Shown here piece after piece: positions 49,401 to 62,730 of a stretch of 64,000 nt of DNA; positions within the stretch are counted from its first letter, which is position 1; each line of letters opens with the position of its first letter. The stretch covers positions 1 through 64,000 of the forward strand of contig JAMKCH010058388.1 in NCBI GenBank assembly GCA_023653785.1, in the 5' to 3' direction. Under the pieces are notes generated by a model. That model was not told the DNA's origin. It searched no databases and saw nothing but the letters and a program-made list of their open reading frames with translations. The position numbers and the translations under genes are program-made. The DNA is from Ophioderma brevispina. Its lineage: Eukaryota > Echinodermata > Ophiuroidea > Amphilepidida > Ophiodermatidae.

Positions 49401-52400
49401 GGCGTTCTGTTGCTGTTAGGTCGGCATGTCCTACCCCCAGACTAGGCTTGATTGCACTTAACTGAATGCCTTTTCCATGCCGACTTCCAAAGGAAAGTTA
49501 AATCTCTGAGCACTATAGTTGGGAGTGGGGGGAAACTGGTCTAATTTTCTGACAAATTTCACATACTTTTAAAATCAACGATTTCTCATCAAGATTGGTA
49601 TTAAAAGCGGCCAATCAGAAACCAGGATGGTTGAAAAGAAACCTGCATGGCAATACATCGCCTCTATGGTCATTTGTATTGAGAGCATCCCAGCAAAACC
49701 ACTTATAGTTTTTGCAGGCATGAGGCTTTTTTAAAAATTTTTCCCTCGTCTCCATTTTCCCATCTGATATTATTCCTAGAAACTGTTCTACTGTTTATCC
49801 CTAAAATCCCCCACCCTTCTTTCCATAAATGTCAAGACACAACACTCGCAATACAGCAACTAGCCGACCGCAACCAACGTTGTCATTGCCGTCACAGATT
49901 TGGACACAATCCAAACTTATATCCATCATATGCGTGTAATGTGTCCTTTTGCAGCGAAATCCTCTGTATTATGAGGATTGAGTGTTGTGGAATGGTGCTT
50001 AAGATTGTGCCTCTATCTATCTATTCACATATGATTTCATATCAGGCCATTACTGACAAAAGTCTTGTTTCTGGAAGAGAAGGTTTCTCTTAAGCAGATT
50101 TGCCATTACGATGCAATTATGAACAGGCATGCATTCAATCATCCTACTTACTCTCTTTCTAAATTATCATTCAAAGTGTCAACATATTTGTTCTTGGCCC
50201 TGTTATCCATTCATCCCTGGTGAATTTCTTTAGGTTTTAAATTTTAAAGTCACATGGCTTTTGTCATTTGGAACCATCTCAAAGGCCACTGAATCTCACT
50301 AAGCTGTTTGGATCATTGAATGCATTTTCATGCTGATTCCAATGTAAAATCCTCTGCCAATGCCAGTTATAATGGAGACAAAATGCAATTAAATTTGGAA
50401 TAGATGACCTTTGACTGCAGATATACCTTCATTTGATTTTTAAATTTTTCTTGATATTATTACTAGACTATTTTTAACTAGGGTTAAGCTAACTTAGACA
50501 AACTTGAACAAATATGAAAATAAGTTCATTATCAAAATAATGAATATGAATTAAGTCAAATGGTAGAGCTTAACATGATCTATCACTGTACAAGTGGGCC
50601 GGGTTAACATTTTTTTCAACACACAGGCACACATACATACACACCAAAGTATATGTGCCACCCAAACAGCAGATGACACAAAAGATTAAGAACATTTTTA
50701 TGTCGGGAAAAGTACTATCACCTACACTAAGTTCATAATTTTGCATAGCGATTAATATCAGATCAATCAAAAAGGACACACGTTCAGGTGTTCCTTTTCA
50801 CACTTCCAAGTGAACGATTCCCCCCCCCCAAATGAGACAGTAAATAAAATTCTAATTCTTAGGATTTAAAAGAAAATAAGCTTGACAGATCTTATTCAAA
50901 TCAAATTGCAACAGTTTGATTTTGAAGGAAAATGCCAAATGCAACAAAAGAAACATTTGAAAAAGGTTCCTGCTGACCATAAAGACGTAACCTAAGGACA
51001 CATCTATTAGAGTCAATGTAAACACACACCCCCCCACCATAAATCTATGAAGAGAGTTGTACTTAGCTACAAGTACCATAGGACGTATTATGCCGTACCA
51101 AATTTACCCAATGGCCCAGTTTGTCAACCCTCAATTTAAAACAAAGCCAAAACACAAATCGACAAATGAACCAGAATATTTTTTTGTAATAAACATAAAT
51201 CTTAAAGTTCATATATTCAATGTTCACAATACAAAATAATGCTATATCCATCCCAATACCTACTCATAATCCCTGAAATTCGGTCCAATGAAGACGCGCA
51301 GTAACATATACAAACACACTTTCCTCCTCGTACAATACTGGATTGGAAGCCTACCTAACTCCTCAGTTGAATCAAGTAAATATCAAGGTTTTTTTTAAAT
51401 CTGCAATTGTAAATAGGTTAATTTGTTTTTTTTTTTTTTTCGTAAGGCTGCGCATTTTTGTCGACCATGTTTGGCTGAATAATATGACAATTCGGTCCTC
51501 TCAGTTAGATATCACTTTTTATTAAGTAATTATTAGATTTAGATTAAAATTTGATCAAAATTGGGACAACAAGTCAGCAATTTAAATTGTTCATAAAGAC
51601 AACTTACTACTAACAAAGTAAACAGCTGTAAATGAAGAGTTAGTTGTTACAGTTTTTTTCACATCAGTCATAGGTCAAACCATTCAATGGGAATTAACTG
51701 TTTTCTATTATTTGTTTTCATATTTAAAGGGTCAATCACACAATCAGAATTGTGAATAGTTATAAATATAAAACCAATAAAAAGTCTCAAAACATTGAAC
51801 AATAACCCAAAAATATAATACCCGCATGATTAAATTCACAAACAAATAAAAGTTTAATCTGAAAGAAAAATACAGAACATTTAAATGAGCAGACGATAAT
51901 ATCAGCGAAGCTGGAAATATACTCTTGAATTGGTATGGAGATAGCCATATAACCTTAGTCATCAGGACTTACGCATATTGTTCACGAGTTAATTATCATT
52001 ATATTACATCATTGCTGATTGTCATTAGCCGCCACACCATATAATTATGCCATCATGAGACATATGTACATTATGCCTACAATACTGTCCCACTTCAGCC
52101 ACCTATTATCGGTCAGCAGTGAATCACCCCAAGACCATCTTACATAATTGCCTAAATTGTGTCACACGACTATCAAGCCCTAATTCTGTAAGCTTGTATC
52201 TACAGCACCCATTAAATGTGTTGTCCCACTGATCTAGTCTTCATACCGAGGCCAGCCCTCCCCCCGACGATGAAAATCCAAGGGAAAAAGGGAACGACAT
52301 TTACACTCAGCCGTCCCTTAACATGCACGGGCTCACTCCATTCATATGGACCTCTGTATACCTGCCGCATAGCCTTAATTATGAGCGTAGACGGATCGTA

Positions 52401-53446
52401 TGCGTGTTAAATGACCTTTGGTGTCGTTGCTAAACGCAGCTGACCACCATATCCTCTTGTAGACATATGCGAGACCTCGTGTTTTCCTTATCACCAGTGA
52501 TTCATCTGCAGGACGGATCGCACTGATTTTTGCTCCCCTTAGGGTCTTGACGACGAAGTAGGATTGTGGTTATTTCACATCATGGAATGCGAGAAATTTA
52601 CATACTGATTTAAATCACGAGGTTGTGTCGTCTTCGTGTCCCGTGTTCGGTGCGCTGCAACGTCTATTAGCTGAACAGTGCTAAAATATCCCAAGATCAG
52701 CAGGTTCGTCGAGTGCACAAATGATTAGCAAGATTGAAAACTACATACTTAACTCCGCCGAGCAAGATGATCAATATGTGTGAACCGCCAATTCAGGCAC
52801 ATTAATCTTGGACTTCTTATTACCCTATTCCGACCCCCGACACCATAACGACCGCTGACTTTTATGGACGTCCCCCACCAACCTATTTTTTATTCCCCCT
52901 AGAACTTCATTGTTTTCCTCTAATATACTCACACCATTCAAAATATGCAATACAGAATATTTTCGCACCAATGAAAACTAATATTTTGTTCCCCTATAGA
53001 TTTTAAAAGGATAATTTTTTCAGCTCAATCGTCAACATTTTTCCTTAATTTGTACACATTGAATCATATTTACAGCATACTGAAAGTAATTAAATTGTCA
53101 TACAATACATGTGCCATGCATGAAAAAAAAATTCTCCCGGGCAATATGTGGCAAAATCAATGTAACAAAACACTTAGTAACCTATGTCCTAATTTTCTTT
53201 CCATTAATTTCCAATAAAAGACCCATTTTTGACAGCAAAAGTTAGTTTATCATTACAAACATACTGAAAGTAATAATGCCATGACAATAAATTGCTCAGG
53301 CATGAAAAAGTCTTTTCTGGCCACCTGTTTGTGTAAAAAATTAATTAACAAAGTTATACATATGTCCTAATTTTATTTCCATTAATTTTGCAGTATGACC
53401 ATTTTTGACCAGCACAAAATGAGTTTATATTAAAAAAGGATGAATT

Positions 53447-54425
53447 ATTATATAAGAAATGTCGGAGGAAACTGGCGAGCAAAGAACAAATAAATACGAA
53501 AAAACATGGCTCGAACCCGGAAACCTCTTGATTTCAGGCGTGAGAAATACCACTGGGGTCACAGAGGACCTGTGTTTAATGTGGATACCCTGTGAACGAG
53601 CGACTAATGTATTTCGTCTTTATTTCAGGTGTTTCAAGCGGCCGTTTAATTTATATTTTATATTATAGAATGGGAGGGCCTTATGGCATGATTCTAGAGA
53701 ATCTATGAGAAGCGAAACTCAATTCAAGGCACGCGAGGATCAAGTAAGTGATTAAAACCCGAGAAAATAACTTGGAATTATTATATAGAAGCTCGGAGAA
53801 GGAAACTGGCGAGCAGCACAGAATAAAATATAAGACAAGACATACACGCGGGTCTCGATCCGGAAACCTCTCGCTATGTAGGCGTGAGAAATACCACGGG
53901 GTCACAGAGGACTGTGTTAATGTGGATACCAGTGATGAACGAGCGCTGATGTATTCAGTCTTATTTTCAGAGTTCAAGCGGCCCGTAATTATCTTTATAT
54001 TATAGATGGGAGCGGCCTTATATGCATGATTCTAGCAGAATCCATGACGAAGCGAAACGGCAAATTCTATGCACGCGAGATCAAGTAAATGATACAACCG
54101 AGAAATTAACTGGTAAATATATTTTTGTTTATAGAGATCGGAAGACCCCGGAAAAAATGGCGAGCACAGAACTAAATAAAAGACGAAAAAATACACGGTC
54201 CGAACCCGAGAACCTCTCGCATTTCTAGGCGTGAGAAAACCACTGGCCCTCCCATTCTATAATATAACAATATAATTACGGCCGCTGAAACTCGGAATAA
54301 AGACTGAAATACATTAGCGCCGTGCACTGGTATCCAATAAACACAGGTCCTTGTGACCCAGTTTCGCTTCGTCATAGATTCGGCTAGAATCATGGCATTA
54401 AGGCCCTCCCATTCTCTAATATAAA
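53447..54425 (-). mobile_element. Tandem array of tRNA-derived SINE units (copy A)
   Basis: About 2.5 units of roughly 330 bp, then an inverted part. On the minus strand each unit has GTGACCCCAGTGGTAT (A box) and GGGTTCGAGCC (B box, 53518-53508 in unit 1), spaced as in a tRNA. Units start near 53447, 53780 and 54115 with TATATAGAAGCTCGG-like strings. From about 54243 the order inverts (CCCTCCCATTCTATAATATA), giving a foldback. Confidence 0.7.
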
Positions 54426-56504
54426 GGATTATTTAAAGATTGGGTGATTGAATTGTGGATTTGGTCCATGTGTGACTTCTTGCCATGAGTCGATCACATT
54501 TAAGTTTTTTAAAATAAAAGTTTTTTAAATATAAGTATAATTTAGGTACACTTTGGAAACCTAATTTGTGTTTTATGATTGAAAATAATCATGAACGCAG
54601 ACTACTGAAATTTGTTATATTTTACTTGGAAAAAAGGTTTTTTTTCCCATTACTGAAAATTTTCTTGTGCAAAAGTTGTTTCCATGATTATGAGGTATCT
54701 TACAGCGGAAATTGCATGTTTTTTTTATGTTGAGCATTTCGCACAACAACAAGTGAGGCACAAAATTAAAAGTCTACCAAAAATATTTATCAGTATGGAC
54801 TGTTGAAGCAAAGGACTACAAAACACTGCAAATGGTTCAATACTGTTTAAAAACACTTAAAAATTCAATCATTTCGAAAAAATATCCCATAATAATGTTT
54901 TGCAAGGAGCCTCTGACAAAAAGGCTAAAATAATGTCCAAACAGCTTGTGGAGCAACCATAGAACTCCACCCAAAAAACATGGTATAAGGCAAGGGAATT
55001 CAAAAGCCCCCAAAAAACAAACATGATCAAACACAGGGGGTTAGGACACGGATCTGCTCGATTTGGGCAGTGGGATTCCAACGGTAATTTGGGGAACTGA
55101 TACGTGTAGTTACTATGGCAGTTCTCAGTCCCAGTGACATAAAAAATCATCTCGTAAAACATTTGTTCAAATAGATCTAGTAATAAAATGATAAATGAGA
55201 AAAAAAGATTGACTTCAAAAAATCCGCCTCGGGAGTTAGTGGGTAACCCCCGCTGCAAAATAGTGTATATGGCCAATAATGTCATTTAAGGATTTTTCCA
55301 TAGATCTCCCACAGGGAGCTCGGCAACCTCCCTCCAAAATCCCCAACTCTAGTATCACATAAAGGCTCATTCCCCCTGGTTCAACTATCTTAAAATAATT
55401 CCATGCAAGTCAGAAGCTAGCTGAAATACCTAACATAACTTGCTGTTTCTTTGCATGGTCCCCATAACAAAATTTCCTTTATAATAATACTTTAAATCTC
55501 CTTGCCCGATTTTTTAACCAGTGGCTCATGTTTTCTGAGGTCATGATGGTTCGAGTTCCACTTGCACCCAACCTGTTGTGTACTTTGACACGTACTTTAC
55601 CCCACTATATTTCTCTCTAACCAAGTGTGAAATGGATCAATGTTAAGGAATAACCCACTCTACCTCTTGAAAGGTTTGTGGCCCTACTCGTCAACCACTT
55701 AGTAACAGCGGATAAATGTGAAGCACTTCATTGATTGTTCAGAAACGCTACATAGAATACCAACGTATATTTTTCCATACAATTTAGAATGACATAATTA
55801 GTCGCTTAACATTTTGCCGATTCCAAAGATTATTCACACCATTGTACAACGAAAACTAATTTTATTTCCATTCTCCTGCCTAACGGATGTGTAACACAGA
55901 TTAACATGCCCTCCACTGAAGTCTTGGTTTCACATCAATTGGAATATTTTCCGACCAGTAGCCGCGGTAACCACAATTAAATTAATTTGAATTTAAGACA
56001 ATAAAAGTTAATCCCAAGCTGATCTATGAAAGAGTAAAGATGGGAAACGATATTAAGTATAACATTGGGGGACCGCTCCCCATGGAGTTTAAAAATTAAT
56101 TGCATCGGTCCTTCTGAATTGAATCAATTTTTAATCATCTCCAATATTCAAACAAAAGAGCACTGAAGAAGGCATCAAGAAAGCGAGCCATAAATCGTCA
56201 AGCACTTACCACGACGAGCCAAGGGACCAGCGCTTGAACCAATCTCTATTGCTGACCACATCTCCCAATGAAAAAGGTATGTGAATGGCGTTTCCTACTT
56301 GCGAAAATACTGCCGTGCAAGTTTATCTCAAGGGCGGGCCACCCGGTCCCACAATAATAAAATCAACTATTTGGCCAATTCCTCATTCTTATTTCCCTCT
56401 TCTGACCTAAATTTTAACTCTCATCTAAAATTTAATCACCATAAGTCAATGAAAATTTCCTTTTGATCAGGAAAAGGTATTATAATTTGGGCGATTAATG
56501 AAAA

Positions 56505-56635
56505 CTCTGGATTGGCGTCAGAAAGGGCAGCCGGTCAATTATCTTTTTTGCTCCAATAAATCCTCACAAGCCAGTCTTGGCTGAGTTTGAGTGTATCCCG
56601 GCCACCCCCGGTCAGCGGGGACAAAACGATATTTC

Positions 56636-56673
<38 letters not shown>

Positions 56674-56752
56674 TTTTGTTTTGGTTTGTTTGGGGGGGGG
56701 GGGGGGGATTTTTGTTTGACCCTGGGTTAACTAACTACTAACTAAGGAGGCT
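56505..56752 (+). mobile_element. Retroelement 3' end with CTAA tail (copy B)
   Basis: Matches 48775-48933 but is interrupted by a T/G homopolymer block at 56640-56713 just before the tail (AACTAACTACTAACTAAGG). Confidence 0.6.
56640..56713. repeat. T33 plus T/G homopolymer block
   Basis: A run of 33 T, then TTTTG-type repeats and a G run of about 16, then T5. It is absent from the corresponding place in copy A (about 48905). Confidence 0.92.
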
Positions 56753-59700
56753 CCTCTGCATCAGTGGCAGATGTTGTCTAAGGTAACTCCCACCCTGGTA
56801 GCTTCTGCTTAGGGTTTATAACCAACAATTCAGTGGTTTTTGAGCTGGCGCTCCAAAAATTGGGAAGCCATCCCAAAACCACTGACCTAAGACTAGGCAG
56901 GGGGTAGACACTATCTGCTCGATTTGGGCATTGGTGATTTCCAAACGGTAATTTCTATGTGCATTAACTTGGCAGTTCTCTGGCTCTGAACATTACGAAC
57001 TCATATCTTAACCTTCATTCAAGATCTTAGTATATCATGATAATTTAAGAAAAAAATTAATTGACGTCAATCGTCGAGGTAGTGGATTAACCTCGTTGCA
57101 AAACAGTGCAATTTCCAACACGGTCATTTAGATTTTAAAGATTCCCATGACCATGTCCATATGCATAAGACAGCACTCAAGTTACGCCTGAAGTTCATGT
57201 CGTTCTGTTGCTGTTATGTCGTCATGTCCCTACCCCCATACTATGCCTTGATTTTTTTTGCCACTAAACTTAATGCTTTTCCATGCCGATTCCAAAGGGA
57301 AAGTTACTCTCTGAGCATCTATAGTTGGGATTGGGGAAACTGGTCTCAAATTTTTCTGAACAAATTTACAATATTTGAAAAATCAACAGATTTCTCCATC
57401 AAGAATTGGTATTAAAAGCGGCACTCAGAAACCAGATGGTTTAAACTGAAACCTGCATTGGCAATCATCGCTCTATGGTCTTTGTATTGAGGACATCCCA
57501 GTCAAACCACTTCTAGTTTTTTGCAGGCATGAGGCTTTTTTTAACAAATTTTTCCCTTTTTTTTTTTTTTAATTGTCCTCCTCCATTATTCCTAAAACAT
57601 GTTCTTACTGTTTATCCCTCAAAATCCCCGCCACCCTTCTCTTCCAAAATGTCAAGACAAGCAACTCCGCACTACAGCAACAAGCCGACCGCACCAACGT
57701 TGGTCATTGGCCGTCCCAGATTTGGACAACAATCCAAACTTCTAATCGATCAGTATGCGTGTAATGTGTCCCTTTGCAAGCGAAATCCCTGTATTATGAG
57801 AGATTGAGTGTTTGTGTTCCATGGTGCTTATATTGTGCATCTTACTAATCCTATTCACATATGATCATATCAGGCCATACGACAAAAGTCTTGTTTCTTG
57901 GATAGAGAAGGTTTTCTCTTAAGCGATTTGCCATTTACATGCAATTATGATTCACAAGGGATGCATTCAATCATCCACTCACTCTCTTCTAATTTATCTT
58001 CAAAGTGTAACATATTTTGTTCTTGGTGGTTAATCCATTCATCCCTGGTAATTCTCTTTAGGTTTTCAATTTTTTAAGTCATCATTGGTCTTAATTTGAT
58101 TGGGAATCCATCTCAAGGCCCTGAACTAACTAAGCTTGTTTGGACTCATTGAATTCATTTTTCATGCTGATCCAATTAAATATCCTCTGCAATTGCAGTT
58201 TATAAATGGCGACAAATTGCAATATAATTTTGGAAGTGACTTTGACTGCAGATAACCTCATTTTGATTTTTTAAATGTTTTCTTGATATTACTTACTATA
58301 CTATTTTGTACTAGTCTAAGCTAAATTGGACAAACTTGAAACAATAATGAAAATAAGGTTCATTAATCAAAATAAGGAATATGAAATTAGTCAAATGGTA
58401 GAGCTTAACATGCTCTATCACTGTACAAGTGGCCGGGTAACATTTTTTTCACACACAGGCCACATACAAACCCAAAGTATATGTGGCCACCCAACATGCA
58501 GATGACATACAAAATATTAAGACCTTTTTATGTGGGAAAAGTACTTTCACCTACCTACAGTTTCATCAATTTTTTTCATAGCGATTAATTCATATCAATC
58601 AAAAGGACATCACGTGCAGGTGTTCCTTTTCACACTTCCAACAGTGAACGATCCAAATGAAGACAAGTACATAAATTCTCATCTCTTTGATTTAAAAAAG
58701 AAATAAAGCTTTGACATATCTATTTCAAATTATTTTGTAATTTTCCGTTTTTTTTGAAAATATTTGAAGAAATGCAAATGCAAACAAAGAACATTTGAAA
58801 GGTTCTGTGACCATAAAGACTTAACCTAAGGACACATCTATTTAGAAGTCCAATGTAAAACCACACACCATATAAATATATGAATAGAGTTGTACTTAGC
58901 TACAGATACCATACGGCTTATTCTGGTACCCAAATTACCCATGGCCAAGTTTGTCAACCCTCAATTTAAAACAGCAAAACAACAAATCTACAAATGACCC
59001 AGAATATTTTTTATGATAATAACATAAACCTCTTAATTCAATAATTCAATGTTCAAAATACAAAATATGCTATATCCATCCCAATACCCTACTCATAATC
59101 ACGTGAACTTCCGTCCATTAAGACGCGCCGTAAACATAACAAACACACTTTCCTTCCCTCGACAATACTTGGATTGAATGCCTTACCTACCTCCTCATTT
59201 GAATCAAGTAAATGTATCAAGGGTTTTAAATCTGCAATTTGTAAATAGGTTTAATTTGTAATGCTGGTCATTTATGTCGACCATGTTTTGGCTTATAATT
59301 GACATTCGTCCCTCTCAGTTAGATATCCCTTTTTTTATTAGTGTAATTATTTAGATTTGAGTAAAATTTGATCAAAATTGGGCAACAAGTCAGCAATTTA
59401 ATTTTTTCATAAATGAACTTACTAATCTACAAAGTAACAGCTGTAAAAATGAAGAGTTATTTGTTTCCAGTTTTTTTCACTAGTCATAGTCCACCATTCA
59501 ATGGAATTTTACGTTGTCTATTATTTGTTTTCAATATTAGAAAGGGTCACATCAAAAAATCAGAATTGTGAATAGTATAAATATAAAAACCAATAACAAG
59601 TCTAAAAACATTACAATAACCACATATAATACCCTGCATGATCTAAATTCACGGAACAATAAAATTTAATACTGAAAGAAATAGCTTATAAGAACAAAAA

Positions 59701-60894
59701 CACAGCTGAAAATAATCTTAATTTTATGGAAAGCATACCAGCAATATTACAATTCCTAAATCAAAACCATGCCTGATTATCATTGGACCACCTTATGCAT
59801 CCAACAAGACTTAGCATACAGTGTCCACAGCCCCCTGGCAGTGACACAACCATCATAATGCCTTCCCTTGTCAATCAGACTCAAGCCCTTAGTCTAAGCT
59901 ATCATCCCAGTTCAATGTGTTCCTCGATCAATCTTACTTACGAGCCGGCCGATAAATCCCAGAAAAAAAGGGAAGCATTAATCGCGTCCTAACATGCGGG
60001 CTCCCCATTCAATGACCTCGTAATTACGATAGCCTTAAGAGCTAGCCGAGTGGTTCGTTACGACCGGTGGGTCTTGTAATCGCGCTTACCTCATCCTTAA
60101 TTTCTCCTCTGCTTTCCTTCATCACCAGTACATCTTAGGAGACGATGATGCAGTGGTTGACCGGGACAGAGATGGTTAATTCCCTCATGGGAATTGGATG
60201 AATGTATCTGATAAAAATCCAATTGGTTGCCTGCCGGCGGTGAGTTGCAATGTATTTACAACAAATGTGCTAAAATAAATCCCCCAATCACATTTCTTGA
60301 AGAAACAAGAAAACCCATTACAGTGAAATTTCAATCAATCATTAACACCAAATTTTAAAGAGACAAAGAGGGAAATATCCAAATTACATATCACACTGCT
60401 GCTTTTAATACACACATCAAAATTGCAATAAACAGAATATTTTCTCAAATTGAAAACTAATATTTTGTCCTATAGATTAAAATGGATAATTTTTTTCAGC
60501 TCACATCGTCAACATTTTTCCTCTATTTGATTCACTTGAATCATTATACAGCATACTGAAAGTATTAATGTGAGCATTACATACATGTGCAATTCATGAA
60601 AAAAATCTCCTGGCCATCTGTGCAAAATAATGTAACAAAACACTTATTAACTAGTCCTAATTTTCTTTCCATTAATTTCCAAAAGACCCATTTTTTGACA
60701 GCAAAAGTTAGTTTATCATACACATACTGACAAGTATTACTGCCATACAATAAATGTGCTAGGCATGAAAAAGTCTTTCTGGCCACCTGTGTAAATTAAT
60801 TTAAACAAAGCTATAACTATGTCCTATTTTTCTTTTTCCATTAATTTTGCAGTATGACCCATTTTTGACAGCAAAAAATGAGTTTATATTTAAA

Positions 60895-61855
60895 AGGATT
60901 ATTATTATATAGAAGCTCGAGAACGGGCGATCAACAGAACTAATAAATCAAAAAATACATGGTCTCGAACCCGGAACCTCTTGCTTTCTAGGCTTGAGAA
61001 TACCACTGGGCCACAGAGGAACTGTGTTCTGTGTATACCAGTGAACGAGCGCTAATGGATTTCAGTCTTTATTTCAGGGTTCAAGCGCCGTAATTATATT
61101 TTTATATATAGAATGGGGAGGGCCTATGCAATGATTCTAGCATAATCTTGACGAAGCGAAACCTCAATCTCAATGCACGCAGAATCAAGTAAGTGAACAA
61201 ACCCAGAAAATAACTTGGTTAATTATTATATAGAAGCTCGGAGAAACTGGCGATCACAGAACTAATAAGACAGAACACACGGTCCTCGATCCGAACCTCT
61301 TCGCTTTCCTAGGCGTGAGAAATGTACCACTGGGTCACAGAGACTGTGTTTATGTGGATACTAGAGAAACGAGCGCTACTTTCAGTCTTTATTTCAGAGT
61401 TTCAAGCGGGGGCCGTAATTATATTTTATATTATAGAAGGGAGGGCCTTATATCATGATTCTAATCTAAGCAGAATCCATGACGAGCGAAACTCAATTCT
61501 ATGCACCGAGGATCAAGTAAATGATACAACCCGAGAATAACTTGGTAAATATTATATAGAAGCTCGGGAAAACTGGGCGAGCACAGAACTAAATAAGACG
61601 AAAAATACACGGTCTCGAACCCGGAACGTCTAACCTCTCTCTTTCTAGGCGTGAGAAATACCACTGGCCCTCCCATTCTATAATATAAATATAATTACGG
61701 TCGCTTGAACCTCTGAAATAAAGACTAAATTACATTGCGCTCGTTGTCACTTATCCAATAAAACACCGTCCTCTGTGACCCAGTTTCGCTTCGTCATAGA
61801 TTCGGCTAGATCATGCATTTAAGGCCCTCCATTCTAAAATATAAAGATTATTTAA
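60895..61855 (-). mobile_element. Tandem array of tRNA-derived SINE units (copy B)
   Basis: Same structure as 53447-54425. Here the boxes are cleaner: GGTCTCGAACCCGGAACC on the plus strand at about 60960 (B box in inverse) and TACCACTGGGCCACAG (A box in inverse). The inverted tail starts at about 61668. Confidence 0.7.
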
Positions 61856-62730
61856 ATTTGGTGAATTGTGAATTTGGTACACAATGTGTGACCTTCTTGC
61901 CATGATTTCTATGCACATTACTTTGGTTTAAGTCACAGGGTGGAAGGTGTGGGGGACAAAATTTCACTTGGACCTCATTTTGTGGTTTAAGTTGAAACTA
62001 ACAATCATGAACCGTGCAGACTACTGAAATTTGTTTATATTTTTACTTGGAAAATGTTTTTTTTTTTTTTTTAATGTTACTGTTTTCATTTTGCAATGAC
62101 TTCTCTCAAATGTTTTTGGTAGGTATTCTACAATCTACAACATACAGCGGAAATTGCCATGTTTTTTATGTTTTGCCATTTCGCAACAACAAGGGAGGCA
62201 TAACAATTTATCTACCAAAAATATTTTTATCAGTAATGGACTTGTGACGCACAATAATTACAAACACTGCAATTTGTTCATACTGTAAAAATCACTTAAA
62301 TTCAATTCCTTTCTAAAAATATCCATAATAAAAGTTTGCAAGGACTCTGACAAAAAGGCTAAAATGACCAGAACAGCTTGAGGAGCACCCCAAGAACTCC
62401 ACCAAAAATTGGTCTAGGCCAAATGGACATTCAAAAGCCCCCAAACACAAACATGTATCAAAAATCATGGGGGGTTGGACACGAGCTGCTCGATTTGGGC
62501 ATTGGGATTTCCAAACGGTACTTTGGGGAACTGCTACGTGCAATTTACTATGGCAGTCTCAGTCCCCGTGACATTAAAAATCATCTCTTAAACCTTGTTC
62601 AGAAAGGAGCTTAAGTCTACTAACAGATAAATTCAGAAAAAAACTCTTGACTCTTCAAAATCCGTTCGGGTTAGTGGATTAACGCCCGCTGGACGTCAAA
62701 ATATGTAATTTCCATAATGGTCATTCAGAT

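Larger units (their letters stand above)
47365..55283. repeat. Large tandem duplication, copy A (about 7.9 kb)
   Basis: Starts ATTTAAGGATTTACC and is repeated directly from 55284. Shared landmarks keep their order: AGCTAGCTGAAATACCTAAC, the retroelement tail near 48775/56505, GCATGAGGCTTTTTT, TGTACAAGTGG, the SINE array near 53447/60895, and CAAAAGCCCCCAAA. The offset between copies falls from about 7.9 to 7.4 kb, so copy B has a net loss of bases in many small steps. No coding gene was found in either copy. Confidence 0.88.
55284..62730. repeat. Large tandem duplication, copy B (about 7.4 kb)
   Basis: Direct copy of 47365-55283, with many one-base gains and losses and worse agreement at about 59680-60300, where alignment with 51870-52900 is poor. 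The frequency and type of differences look like sequencing noise more than ordinary divergence. No gene was found. Confidence 0.85.

Noticed and set aside
54869..55285. 138-codon minus-strand frame in copy A
   Set aside because: The homologous stretch in copy B does not keep the frame, and the sequence is repeat-derived.
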